NCBI GenBank assembly: GCA_050693875.1
Contig: JBOGWP010000204.1
Span: 1-16,945, forward strand
Length of the DNA stretch: 16,945 bases
DNA from: JBOGWP01 sp050693875
GTDB lineage: Bacteria > Actinomycetota > CADDZG01 > JAHWKV01 > JBOGWP01
Direction: 5' to 3'
Shown one piece after another: positions 1-7,510 of the stretch (within the stretch, counting starts at the first letter, position 1; each line of letters opens with the position of its first letter). Under the pieces are notes generated by a model. That model saw nothing but the letters and a program-made list of their open reading frames with translations, ran no database searches and was not told the DNA's origin. The translations under genes and the position numbers were made by a program.

Positions 1-110
1 GGGTCCACAACGACGACCCCAAGCCTTTCGTGTGGACAGCCACGGCAGAGTCCATTCTGGAGAAGGTCAAGCGAGGGCGGGCGGCGCTAGCCCAAGTGTC
101 TGGTCAATAG
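1..110 (+). CDS. IS630-family transposase, C-terminal fragment
   Basis: Only the last 35 codons are present, in the frame beginning at base 3, ending with TAG at 108-110. The peptide contains NDDPKPFVWTATAESILEKV followed by a basic tail. A conserved NxxPKPFxWT stretch with an ILEKV-type helix is the usual C-terminus of IS630 (Tc1/mariner superfamily) DDE transposases, which cut and paste the element at TA sites. The catalytic DDE residues lie outside the window. The gene is cut by the window edge, so whether the full copy is intact cannot be said. The family call rests on this short tail but the motif is distinctive. Confidence 0.8.
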   Translation, partial: VHNDDPKPFVWTATAESILEKVKRGRAALAQVSGQ

Positions 111-125
111 TGATTCACTACACTA
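1..125 (+). mobile_element. 3' end of an IS630-family insertion sequence
   Basis: The first 125 bases hold the end of a transposase gene and the probable right terminus of its element. The transposase stop codon lies inside an imperfect dyad, TAGTGA-T-TCACTA, at 108-120. IS630 elements duplicate a TA dinucleotide and often choose CTAG; a CTAG lies at 123-126, so the element probably ends at about base 123 (inference). The rest of the element lies left of the window. The exact border cannot be fixed without the other end. Confidence 0.75.
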
Positions 126-803
126 GCTGTCGTATTCCTTGAGATAGATCAAGACCGCGGCCACGCGCCGGTTCAGGTCGTTCTCCTCCGACAGGCCGAG
201 CTTGGCGAAGATCGCCGCGGCCCGCTTCTCCACCGTGCCGAGGGCCACCGAGAGGGAGTCGGCAATCGACACGTTGTTCTTCCCCTCCGCCATCAGCCGG
301 AGCACGTCGAGCTCGGCCGGCGTCAGGCGGGAGAGGGGCGAGCCCGGCTTGCGGGATCGCCGGGCCAGCAGGGTCTCGACGATACGCGGGTCGAGCACCG
401 ATCCCCCCGCGGCCACCTCCCGGATCGCCCGCAAAACCTGGTCGACATCGCCGACGCGCACCTTGTGGAGGTATCCGTACCCGGCGACCCCCTTCTCGAG
501 CAGCGCCCACACGTAGCTCTCGTCGTCGTGCTGCGACAACACGACGACGCCGGTCTCGGGGCGCTCCTGCTTGATCACGTGGGCCGCACGGATGCCCTCG
601 ATCGAGTGCGTCGGGGGCATCTTGATGTCCATCAGCACGACGTCGGGCTGGTGGGTGCGGGCCTGCTCGAGCACCGAGTCGTAGTCGCCGGCGACCCCGA
701 CCACCTCGACCCCGTTCTCCTCGAGGAGGCGCCTCGTCCCCTCACGCAGAAGGTACTGGTCTTCGGCGATCACCACTCTGATCGGACCAGCCCTCGACCG
801 CAC
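123..803 (-). CDS. LuxR/NarL-family two-component response regulator
   Basis: This 226-residue protein has an N-terminal receiver domain (about residues 8-125) and a C-terminal LuxR-type helix-turn-helix (about 158-220). The acidic pair is E14-D15, the phosphoacceptor is D59 in VLMDIKMPP, the switch Ser is S90 and the conserved Lys is K114 (in LHK rather than the more usual LLK). The output domain starts at LTPAELDVLRLMAEG, the classic LuxR entry helix. It should be phosphorylated by a sensor kinase and bind DNA as a dimer. The start is a GTG at 803-801; the receiver strand IRVVIAED begins only seven residues in, so it fits. No histidine kinase lies upstream; an ftsH relic and an efflux pump do, so it is an orphan here. 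Its stop codon coincides with the IS630 border at 123-125. Targets are unknown. Confidence 0.9.
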   Translation of the reverse strand: MRSRAGPIRVVIAEDQYLLREGTRRLLEENGVEVVGVAGDYDSVLEQARTHQPDVVLMDIKMPPTHSIEGIRAAHVIKQERPETGVVVLSQHDDESYVWALLEKGVAGYGYLHKVRVGDVDQVLRAIREVAAGGSVLDPRIVETLLARRSRKPGSPLSRLTPAELDVLRLMAEGKNNVSIADSLSVALGTVEKRAAAIFAKLGLSEENDLNRRVAAVLIYLKEYDS

Positions 804-1031
804 CGCTCTACCTCGTCGATGGGGCCCACCGAGCGTCGGATGGGCTGTGACCGAACGCTAGCAGAACCGTTCCCCGAAGGGCGTACCGCCCGGACCTCGT
901 GCTGATCACCCCGCCGGGAAGGATTTCCCCCGCATCGTTGGGCCAGCAGGACGGCCAGGTCGGGCGATGTCCGGCTGGTGGGGTGCGGAGTGCCCCCCAT
1001 ATCGGATCGGGCACAAAGGGAGGTGTGTGGC
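804..1031. other. Intergenic region between response regulator and ftsH relic
   Basis: This 228-base stretch must hold the promoter of the minus-strand regulator and the former promoter of ftsH. I see no convincing open frame. A Shine-Dalgarno-like GGGAGG lies at about 1019-1024, some 8 bases before the ATG at 1032, which suggests that the relic's original translation start is preserved. No clear -35/-10 pair was identified. Confidence 0.4.
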
Positions 1032-1878
1032 ATGCGAGGGGATCCGAAAAACCCGTCCGGCGGGCTGCGCCGCAGGGCGTCGCTGCTGGTGCGCGGTCGC
1101 ACTCGCGGTGCTGCTGGGCCTGTGCCTCCTCGTCGTCGGCTACTGGGGCGCCCCTCCTTCGCGGGACGGGAGCTCCGGCTGGACGAGTACCTCGCCCTGG
1201 TGGCGAAGAAGCAGGTCCACCTCGCCACCATCTGGCCGTGGACGAGCGCATCGTCGGCAACTACGACCTGGGGGGAGCACTGGCTCGACTTCTCGGGCGG
1301 CCATGAGTCTACGCGAGGCTCACCGGGGCTCTCGACCAGGCGGAGTTCCCACCAAGATCGGTCGGCAGGGGTTGAAGCGAGCCATCGCGCCTGCGAGCGC
1401 GATCCTTCCGGCGCTGATCGTGCTCGACGGCCTCGCTCTGATCTTCCTGCTCGGTCGTGGCGCCGACCTCGGGAACCTTCGGACAAGCGGGCGCCAGGCG
1501 GGGCGACGGCGGCATGGCTGCCATCACGTTCGGCGACCTTGCCGGCGCCGACGAGGCGATCGAGGAGCTCGCCGAGATCCGTGACTACCTCGCCGATCCG
1601 GGACGATTCGCGGCGATGGGCGCCCTCGTGCCGAGGGGGGTTCTGCTCGACGGCTCCCCCGGGGGCTGGGAAGACTCGCCTGGCGAGGGCGCTCGCCGGG
1701 GAGGCGTCCGTCGATCTCGGGCTCGGATCAGGGGATCCTTGCACACGCCGAGGCGAGGGCGAAGGCGATCCTCGAGGCCAACGGCGCCGTGCTGAGCCGG
1801 ATGGGCGAAGTGCTCGTCGTGGCGGAGAACCTGGAGGGCAGGGCGCTCGAGGCATGGCTCGACTCCGTCGCCGGCTTC
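1032..1878 (+). pseudogene. ftsH: Decayed ftsH-like AAA+ membrane protease gene
   Basis: Pieces of FtsH follow each other in the right order but in changing frames. After an ATG with a good ribosome-binding site comes a first membrane helix (AVALAVLLGLCLLVVGYWG, about 1096-1152), then a periplasmic-type piece (LDEYLALVAKKQVHLATI, frame 3, ending about 1232), then DERIVGNYDLG (frame 2). A second helix (AILPALIVLDGLALIFLLG) is in frame 1 near 1402-1458. The AAA entry ITFGDLAGADEAIEELAEI to VPRGVLLDG is in frame 2 (about 1523-1654), and the Walker A remnant PPGAGKTRLARALAGEAS is in frame 3 (about 1655-1710). The sequence then jumps to the extreme C-terminal helix of FtsH, AEARAKAILEANGAVLSRMG (frame 1, from 1750). 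Walker B, the second region of homology and the HEXXH zinc protease site are all missing. At least six frame changes plus this deletion make a functional protein very unlikely. The end is approximate. Confidence 0.85.
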
Positions 1879-2038
1879 GACGTCCGGAAACCTTGCCATC
1901 GTGACCCGACGGCCTGCGACCCGCCGCGCTGGCGCCGGCGGCCGCATCGCTCCCTTCCGGCACCGGCTGAAGCGCCTCGGCGCACCGATCTGCGGTGCCC
2001 TGGACACATCGCCGGAGTGGGCCGAAGATCGAGGTGGC

Positions 2039-3625
2039 GTGGATACCGGGCGCCAGCGCTGGACGATGGTTGCGGTCGTGCTGGGCTCGGCCGTGGTGTT
2101 CCTCGACTCCACGCTCGTCAACGTCGCCCTGCCCCAGATCGGCAAGCAGCTGCCGACGCATTTCTTCGGCGTGCTCGAGGCCCAGTCGTACGTCTATACG
2201 GGCTACCTGCTCGCGCTTTCGGGGCTTCTGATCCTCGGCGGGGTGCTGAGCGACCGTCACGGCCGGCGCCGGATGTTCGCCATCGGCCTCTCGGGGTTCG
2301 GGGTCACGTCGCTCGCCGCGGGGCTTGCCCCGACCATGGAGCTGCTCGTGCTGCTCCGGGTCCTGCAGGGGGCCACCGCGGCGATCCTTGTGCCGGGATC
2401 GATCTCGATCATCACCTCGTCCTTCGACGGCGAGGACCGTGGGCGGGCATTTGGGATCTGGGCCGGGGCGTCGGCGGCCACGACGATCCTCGGCCCGTTC
2501 CTGGGGGGTGCGCTGGTCGACTCTTTCTCGTGGCGGGTTGCTTTCCTGATCAACGTGCCCATCCTCGCGGTGGCCCTCTACGCAACCCTCCGTCACATGC
2601 CGGAGTCCCGCGGCGAGCAGATCGGGGCTGGATTCGACTGGATGGGCGCGGCCGCCGTAACCCTTGCGGTCGGGGGCCTCACGCTCGGGGCGATCCGTGG
2701 GCAGGAGCAGGAGTGGCGCGATCCGCTCGCCTACGGTGCGCTGGGCGCGGGTGCTGGCGCTGCCGCCGGCGCCCCCTTCCTGCTCCGGCGGGCCCGCCAC
2801 CCCCTCGTCCCCTTCGTCCTGTTCCGCTCCCGGAACTTCACCGTGACCAACCTGTCGACGCTCCTCATCTATGCCGGCGTCTACCTGCTCTTCTACTATC
2901 CGGTGCTCTTCACCCAGGGTGCCCTCGGCTACACCGCGTCGGCAGCAGGGCTTGCCCCGGTGCCCGCGCTCACCTTTCTGGTCCTGTTCTCCTCGCGGGT
3001 GGGACGGCTGGCGGCGCGCCGTGGGCCGAGGGTGTTGGTGACGATCGGCCCGGCGGTAATGGCGCTCGGCCTTCTATTGTTCGTTCGCGTTCCCTCGACG
3101 AGTGAGCCGTGGGTGCTGCGGCCGGCCGACCCGGCCAGCTGGGCCCCCCCGCTTGACTATGTGGTTCATCTCCTCCCGGGGTTTGCCGTCTTCGGCCTGG
3201 GGCTGATGGCGATGGTCGCGCCGCTCACCACCGCACTGATGGCGTCGGTGCCGCCGGAGCACGCCGGATGCGCCTCGGCGCTCAACAACGCCATCTCCCG
3301 GGTCGGACCGCAGCTGGCCGGCGCACTGATCTTCGTGGCGATCACTGCCGGGTTCTACGCCGACCTCGGGCGCGCCGTCCCCGGCGTCGACGTCTCCTCG
3401 AGCGTGGTTCGCCGGCAGCTGGCTCCCCTCAACGCGCCCCCCGCCGGGGCGTCACCCGCGACCGCGCGCGCCGCCCTCGAGGCGTCCACGCGGATGTTCC
3501 ATCTCGCGATGGGGCTTGCGGCCGGCCTGGTCGCCGCGGGAGGAGCCGTGAATGCGATCGGCATCCGCGACAGTCGGGGTGAGCTCCCCCGACTCCCCCC
3601 CAAACCGCAGTCAGTCGCGCGCTGA
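2039..3625 (+). CDS. MFS drug efflux transporter, DHA2 (14-helix) family
   Basis: A proton-driven multidrug exporter of the EmrB/QacA type, in the cytoplasmic membrane. Counting from the GTG at 2039 it has 528 residues, normal for the family. The first helix carries LDSTLVNVALP (22-32), the DHA2 hallmark. Motif A is GGVLSDRHGRRR (67-78) in the loop after helix 2, and the antiporter motif C is GPFLGG (152-157). Many further hydrophobic segments follow, consistent with 14 helices. The frame is open back to 1901, but the residues encoded upstream of 2039 are Arg/Pro-rich and unlike this family. GTG 2039 has GAGG about five bases upstream and puts helix 1 near the N-terminus, so I prefer it. The gene lies between the ftsH relic and tig and is probably transcribed alone. 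The substrate cannot be told from sequence. Confidence 0.9.
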   Translation: MDTGRQRWTMVAVVLGSAVVFLDSTLVNVALPQIGKQLPTHFFGVLEAQSYVYTGYLLALSGLLILGGVLSDRHGRRRMFAIGLSGFGVTSLAAGLAPTMELLVLLRVLQGATAAILVPGSISIITSSFDGEDRGRAFGIWAGASAATTILGPFLGGALVDSFSWRVAFLINVPILAVALYATLRHMPESRGEQIGAGFDWMGAAAVTLAVGGLTLGAIRGQEQEWRDPLAYGALGAGAGAAAGAPFLLRRARHPLVPFVLFRSRNFTVTNLSTLLIYAGVYLLFYYPVLFTQGALGYTASAAGLAPVPALTFLVLFSSRVGRLAARRGPRVLVTIGPAVMALGLLLFVRVPSTSEPWVLRPADPASWAPPLDYVVHLLPGFAVFGLGLMAMVAPLTTALMASVPPEHAGCASALNNAISRVGPQLAGALIFVAITAGFYADLGRAVPGVDVSSSVVRRQLAPLNAPPAGASPATARAALEASTRMFHLAMGLAAGLVAAGGAVNAIGIRDSRGELPRLPPKPQSVAR

Positions 3626-3655
3626 TGCCGGGCGGAGGGGGCCCGATGCGTGCGC

Positions 3656-3661
3656 TACGAT
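3656..3661 (+). promoter_or_regulatory. Putative -10 box for a leaderless tig transcript
   Basis: TACGAT fits the actinobacterial TANNNT -10 pattern. Only seven bases separate it from the tig ATG at 3669, so transcription would begin at or next to the start codon, giving a leaderless mRNA. There is no good Shine-Dalgarno sequence just before the ATG, which agrees. No clear -35 was found. Confidence 0.5.
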
Positions 3662-3668
3662 TCGCCAC

Positions 3669-4961
3669 ATGCGGACGACGATCGAGCGCGACGGCCCGAC
3701 GAAGCTGCGCCTGCTCGTCGAGGTCGAGCCGGGGGAGCTGAAGGCGCACTACGACCGGACGCTCCGGCGGCTGGCGGACGAGGTCAAGGTGCCCGGCTTC
3801 CGACGGGGCAAGGTCCCGGGGCGCGTGCTCGAGACCCGGATGGGCAAGGACACGATCCGCCAGGAGATGCTGCGCGAGGCGCTGCCCGACCTGTACGACG
3901 AGGCCGCCCGCGCCGAGCAGCTCCGGCCGGTCGACGTCCCCGACATCGAGGTGACCAAGTTCGAGGACGGGGAGCCCCTGACGTTCACCGCCACGGTCGA
4001 GGTCCGACCCGAGATCGAGCTGCCCGACTATCATGGCATCGAGGTCGAGGGCTCGGACACCGAGGCGACCGACGACGAGATCTCGACGGAGCTCGACCGG
4101 CTGCGCGACCGCTTCGCCACGCTGGAGCCGGTGGCACGGAACGCGACGACGGGCGATCACGTGCTGATCGACCTCAACGCCTACCGGCACAGCGAGCAGA
4201 TCGACGCGGCGAGCGCGAAGGACCTGCTCTACGAGGTGGGGTCCGGTGGCTACGGTGAGGAGCTCGACGGCGAGCTCGAGGGCAAGCGGACCGGCGACAT
4301 CCTGAAGGTGAACGTCAAATTGCCCGACCGCTTCGGCCCCGAGCTCGCCGACCAAGAAGTCACCTACTCGGTGATCGTGAAGGAGGTCCACGCCAAGCGC
4401 CTGCCCGCGCTCGACGATTCCTTCGCCGCGACCGCATCGGAGTTCGACACCCTCAACGAGCTCAGGGACGAGCTCCGCAGAAGGGTCGAGGCGTTCAAGA
4501 AGGTGCAGGCTCAGATCGACGTCCGCAACCGGGTGCTCGACGCCCTGCTCGAGCGCGTCGAGGTTCCCGTTCCGGAGTCGATGCTCGCCCGGGCAACCGA
4601 GGCCCAGCTCGCCCGGCTGCGCTCCGATCTGCGCCGGCACGGCCTCACCCTCGACCAGTACTTCGCGGCCACCGAGACGGGGCGCGAGGAGCTGGTCGAG
4701 ACGCACAGGGCCATCGCGCTCAAGACGCTGTCCGCCGATCTCGTTCTGACCGCGATCGCGGAGGCGGAGGGGCTCGAGGTGAGCCGCGAGGAGATCGAGA
4801 CGGAGGTCGAGCGGATGGCCAAGCGAGCGGGCCGTCCCTCGAACGAAGTGCTGGAGGAGCTGGAGGAATCCGGCAGGGTCGGGTCTTTGGCCGATGATAT
4901 CCTTCGTAGAAAGGCCCTGGATCACCTCGTCGAGCACGCCAGGATCGTGGGCGGCGAGTAG
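3669..4961 (+). CDS. tig: Trigger factor (ribosome-associated chaperone)
   Basis: Trigger factor binds the ribosomal exit tunnel and shields nascent chains; it is also a peptidyl-prolyl isomerase. The product has 430 residues, the normal length. The ribosome-docking signature GFRRGKVP is at residues 43-50. An FKBP-like middle domain begins near GDHVLIDLNAY (about residue 161) and ends near VTYSVIVKEVHAKRLP; its loops (GGYGEELDGELEGKRTGD) only loosely match the isomerase consensus. The rest is the long helical C-terminal chaperone domain, ending in RRKALDHLVEHARIVGGE. The frame is open further upstream, but ATG 3669 starts exactly at the family N-terminus (MRTTIERDGPTKLRL) and follows the TACGAT box. 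It opens the tig-clpP-clpX group; clpP follows after 66 bases. Confidence 0.96.
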   Translation: MRTTIERDGPTKLRLLVEVEPGELKAHYDRTLRRLADEVKVPGFRRGKVPGRVLETRMGKDTIRQEMLREALPDLYDEAARAEQLRPVDVPDIEVTKFEDGEPLTFTATVEVRPEIELPDYHGIEVEGSDTEATDDEISTELDRLRDRFATLEPVARNATTGDHVLIDLNAYRHSEQIDAASAKDLLYEVGSGGYGEELDGELEGKRTGDILKVNVKLPDRFGPELADQEVTYSVIVKEVHAKRLPALDDSFAATASEFDTLNELRDELRRRVEAFKKVQAQIDVRNRVLDALLERVEVPVPESMLARATEAQLARLRSDLRRHGLTLDQYFAATETGREELVETHRAIALKTLSADLVLTAIAEAEGLEVSREEIETEVERMAKRAGRPSNEVLEELEESGRVGSLADDILRRKALDHLVEHARIVGGE

Positions 4962-5016
4962 CCTTCCTACCGGGGGGCGCCACCGGGGGCCCACACCCGA
5001 GCCCGCTGGAACCGCT

Positions 5017-5024
5017 GGAGGAGG
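5017..5024 (+). promoter_or_regulatory. Strong ribosome-binding site of clpP
   Basis: GGAGGAGG lies a few bases before the ATG at 5028 and is close to an ideal Shine-Dalgarno sequence. It fixes the clpP start and contrasts with tig, which has no such site. Confidence 0.75.
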
Positions 5025-5027
5025 CGT

Positions 5028-5669
5028 ATGCAGAACTACCTCGTACCCATCGTCATCGAGCACACGAACCGCGGCGAGCGCTCCTTCGATATCTACTCCC
5101 GGCTGCTCAAGGACCGCATCATCTTCCTCGGCACGCCGATCGACGACAACGTCGCCAACCTGATCACCGCGCAGCTCATCTACTGCGAATCCGAGGATCC
5201 CGACCGGGACATCTGGATGTACATCAACTCGCCGGGCGGCAGCATCACCGCCCTTCTGGCGATCTACGACACCATGCAGTTCATCAAGCCCGACGTCGCC
5301 ACGCTGGTGATCGGCCAGGCCGCCTCCGCCGCTGCGGTGCTGCTCGGGGCAGGCGCAAAAGGCAAGCGATTCGCGCTTCCGAACTCACGCGTGCTCATTC
5401 ACCAGCCGGAGGTTGGCGGGCTCGGAGGCCAGGCGGTGGACATCGATATCCACGCGAAGGAGATCCTCCGGATGCGTGCCCTGCTCGATGAGATCCTCGC
5501 TCGCCACTCGGGGCAGACGCTCGAAAAGGTGTCGCACGACACAGATCGCGACTTCATCATGAACGCGGAGCAGGCGAAGGAGTACGGTATCATCGACGAC
5601 ATCATCGTGGCCCGCGAGCAGTCCCGGGTGCTCGAGGATCAGCTTCAGGAAGCAGTGGCGAGCAGCTAG
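5028..5669 (+). CDS. clpP: ATP-dependent Clp protease proteolytic subunit (ClpP2-type)
   Basis: The serine peptidase that forms the barrel of the Clp protease, fed by ClpX and related ATPases. The protein has 213 residues. The catalytic triad is visible as S100 in GQAASAAAVLL, H125 in IHQP and D175 in DTDRDF. The glycine-rich strand is NSPGGSITAL (67-76). The GQAASAAAVLL and ALPNSRVLIHQP wording is that of actinobacterial ClpP2 rather than ClpP1, whose active-site stretch usually reads GMAASMG. Many actinobacteria carry clpP1 and clpP2 side by side; here only one copy lies between tig and clpX. It may work alone or pair with a subunit encoded elsewhere. A strong ribosome-binding site precedes the ATG, and clpX starts 21 bases downstream, so the two are probably co-transcribed. 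Confidence 0.96.
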   Translation: MQNYLVPIVIEHTNRGERSFDIYSRLLKDRIIFLGTPIDDNVANLITAQLIYCESEDPDRDIWMYINSPGGSITALLAIYDTMQFIKPDVATLVIGQAASAAAVLLGAGAKGKRFALPNSRVLIHQPEVGGLGGQAVDIDIHAKEILRMRALLDEILARHSGQTLEKVSHDTDRDFIMNAEQAKEYGIIDDIIVAREQSRVLEDQLQEAVASS

Positions 5670-5690
5670 CGCGAGAGCGGGGCAACGGGG

Positions 5691-6971
5691 ATGCCGAAGT
5701 TCGGCGACGGAGGGGACCTCCTCAAGTGCAGCTTCTGCGGCAAGTCGCAGAAGCAGGTGAAGAAGCTGATCGCGGGTCCCGGCGTCTACATCTGCGACGA
5801 GTGCATCGATCTCTGCAACGAGATCATCGAGGAGGAGCTCACCGAGACCTCCGAGCTCAAGCTCGAGGAGTTGCCGAAGCCCCGGGAGATCTACCAGTTC
5901 CTCCAGGACTACGTCGTCGGGCAGGAGCAGGCCAAGAAGATCCTTTCCGTCGCGGTGTACAACCACTACAAGCGCATTCAGGTCTACGCACGCCGCGACG
6001 GTGAGGTCGAGCTTCAGAAGTCGAACATCCTCCTGCTGGGGCCGACCGGGTGCGGCAAGACCCTGCTGGCACAGACCCTTGCCAAGATGCTCAACGTCCC
6101 CTTTGCCATTGCCGACGCCACCGCGCTCACCGAGGCCGGCTACGTGGGGGAGGACGTCGAGAACATCCTCCTCAAGCTGATCCAGGCGGCGGACTACGAC
6201 GTCAAGAAAGCCGAGACCGGGATCATCTACATCGACGAGGTCGACAAGATCGCCCGCAAGTCCGAGAACCCCTCGATCACCCGCGACGTCTCGGGCGAGG
6301 GCGTCCAGCAGGCGCTCCTCAAGATCCTGGAGGGGACGACAGCCAGCGTGCCGCCGCAAGGTGGCCGCAAGCACCCCCACCAGGAGTTCATTCAGATCGA
6401 CACCGCGAACATCCTCTTCATCTGCGGAGGCGCCTTCGCCGGGCTCGAGCGGATCATCGAGGCGAGGATCGGGCGGCGGGGGATCGGCTTCGGTGGCGAC
6501 GTCCGCAAGCGGGAGGAGAAAAACCTGGGCCACATCCTCGCCCAGGTGCTTCCCGAGGACCTGCTGAAGTTCGGCCTGATCCCCGAGTTCGTCGGGCGCC
6601 TGCCGGTGATCTCGTACGTCCACAACCTCGATCGCAGCGCGCTGATCGAGATCCTCACCCAGCCGAAGAACGCCCTGGTGAAGCAGTTCAAGAAGGTGGT
6701 CGACTACGACGGCGTCGAGTTGGTCTTCACCGACGACGCCCTGCGCTCGATCGCCGATCAGGCCATGCTGCGGGGTACCGGTGCCCGAGGCTTACGGGCC
6801 ATCATGGAGGAGGTCCTCCTCGATGTGATGTACGACCTCCCCTCCCGCAAGGACATCGGCAGGTGCGTGATCGATGCCGCCACCGTGATGCAGAAGGTCA
6901 ATCCCACGCTCGTCCCGCGGACGGCCACGGAACGGCAGAAACGGGCGGAGCGCGGCGAGCGCAGCGCCTGA
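5691..6971 (+). CDS. clpX: Clp protease ATP-binding subunit ClpX
   Basis: ClpX is the AAA+ unfoldase that recognises tagged substrates and threads them into ClpP. The 426-residue protein starts with the zinc-binding domain: C13, C16, C35 and C38 in CSFC and CDEC. Walker A is GPTGCGKT (117-124) and Walker B ends in D182-E183 (IIYIDEVDK). The pore and ring motifs follow: GYVGEDV, GRKHPHQEF (the RKH loop) and GARGLR (sensor 2). An IGFGG-type loop for ClpP docking is present as GIGFGGDV. All key residues are intact and the length is normal. The last 20 or so residues are charged and low complexity. It sits 21 bases after clpP with only a weak purine-rich ribosome site (CAACGGGG) before the ATG, so some coupling to clpP is likely. 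Confidence 0.97.
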   Translation: MPKFGDGGDLLKCSFCGKSQKQVKKLIAGPGVYICDECIDLCNEIIEEELTETSELKLEELPKPREIYQFLQDYVVGQEQAKKILSVAVYNHYKRIQVYARRDGEVELQKSNILLLGPTGCGKTLLAQTLAKMLNVPFAIADATALTEAGYVGEDVENILLKLIQAADYDVKKAETGIIYIDEVDKIARKSENPSITRDVSGEGVQQALLKILEGTTASVPPQGGRKHPHQEFIQIDTANILFICGGAFAGLERIIEARIGRRGIGFGGDVRKREEKNLGHILAQVLPEDLLKFGLIPEFVGRLPVISYVHNLDRSALIEILTQPKNALVKQFKKVVDYDGVELVFTDDALRSIADQAMLRGTGARGLRAIMEEVLLDVMYDLPSRKDIGRCVIDAATVMQKVNPTLVPRTATERQKRAERGERSA

Positions 6972-7084
6972 GCTCTCCGGTCCGACGTGAGCCGCGCGCT
7001 CGGCGTCGGCATGGAGGAGGGGCAGGCCCTCGGCGCAGGTGGTGCGACCAGGGCAACGGACTGCGAATGGGAGTCGGCCGAGCC

Positions 7085-7111
7085 GAGCGCCGCGAGCCTG
7101 AGCCTGTCGAA
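7085..7111. repeat. Short dispersed-repeat-like sequence
   Basis: The segment starts with GAGCG-CC-GCGAG (7085-7096) and runs into GAGCCTGAGCCTGTCGAA (7094-7111), itself holding a doubled GAGCCT. A second CCTGTCGAA core is at 7151-7159. A sister of the first part, GAGCG-AA-GCGAG, occurs at 14116-14127 in another intergenic space. Such GAGCCTGTCGAA-type repeats are often scattered between genes in environmental genomes (from general knowledge). Function unknown. Confidence 0.45.
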
Positions 7112-7412
7112 AACCCAGGTCGCTCGGGCGAGCATCCAGCCGGTGTGCGACCTGTCGAAGCAAGGGCTGGAGGCGACGCTCCCCAGCGCGGAGCGCGTGG
7201 CGGGCGTCGAGTCTGTTCCCGACCTCGCAGACAGCGCCCCCTGAAGGCTGACCGGACCACGCGCGGGGTGACCGCCGGCGACGTGATCGGCCAACTGGTC
7301 GTGTGCGTCACCAGCCGTGCGCAGGCACGGCTGCTCCTGACGGTGTTCGTGAAGGGGGCCGATGCCTCCCGCGAGAGGGTGGCGGCGATGTCTCTGGCGG
7401 CGAAGGTGGTCC

Positions 7413-7452
7413 CCCGCCTGTAGCGGGCGAGTGGGGTCGCCGCGCTCCGCGG
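7413..7452. other. Two small hairpins upstream of valS
   Basis: CCCGC-CTGTA-GCGGG (7413-7427) and CCGCG-CTC-CGCGG (7440-7452) are perfect five-base-pair stems 13 bases apart. Neither is followed by a T tract, so a classic terminator is not supported. They could mark a factor-dependent end of the clpX message or a structured leader. Confidence 0.35.
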
Positions 7453-7504
7453 TCACGGGCACGATTCCAGATCCAGGACGGGATCGCCGCCGGCGGAGAG
7501 GCCC

Positions 7505-7510
7505 GATAAT
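7505..7510 (+). promoter_or_regulatory. Putative -10 box of valS
   Basis: GATAAT is one base from the consensus TATAAT. It ends six bases before the ATG at 7517, which would make the valS message leaderless from that codon. The competing start is the GTG at 7511, served by GAGAGG at about 7497-7502. Both readings are possible; the two products differ by two residues. Confidence 0.45.

Larger units (their letters stand above)
6972..7504. other. Long non-coding gap between clpX and valS
   Basis: About 530 bases with no protein I can recognise. Short open frames exist, but their translations are Arg/Ala/Gly-rich or carry the SLSLSK peptide that comes from a short repeat. The stretch contains a repeat-like segment (7085-7111), a second CCTGTCGAA core (7151-7159) and two perfect small hairpins near its right end (7413-7427 and 7440-7452). 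It may contain the end of the clpX transcript and the valS promoter region. I see no U-rich intrinsic terminator. Confidence 0.5.

Noticed and set aside
770..2800. Very long minus-strand open frame (676 codons)
   Set aside because: It runs opposite the ftsH relic and the MFS gene, and its translation is a low-complexity Arg/Pro/Gly string with no domain, as expected from the antisense of GC-rich codons.
1789..3105. 438-codon plus-strand frame overlapping the MFS gene
   Set aside because: Only its first 30 codons (the FtsH C-terminal remnant) resemble a protein; the rest is an out-of-frame shadow of the transporter.
5385..6623. Minus-strand open frame of 412 codons across clpP and clpX
   Set aside because: Leu/Asp/Val-rich antisense shadow of two well-supported genes; no recognisable motif. 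The same applies to the long minus-strand frames at 3429-5063, 7895-9190, 10303-11523 and 14430-15818.
6987..7244. Possible small gene after clpX (85 codons)
   Set aside because: Its SLSLSK segment is the translation of the intergenic repeat, it has no good ribosome-binding site and no recognisable domain.
7370..7425. T-box-like AGGGTGG and GGTGGTCCCCCG sequences before valS
   Set aside because: They share only part of the conserved AGGGTGGNACCGCG element, and no stem I, specifier loop or matching terminator could be drawn. A covariance-model search would decide.
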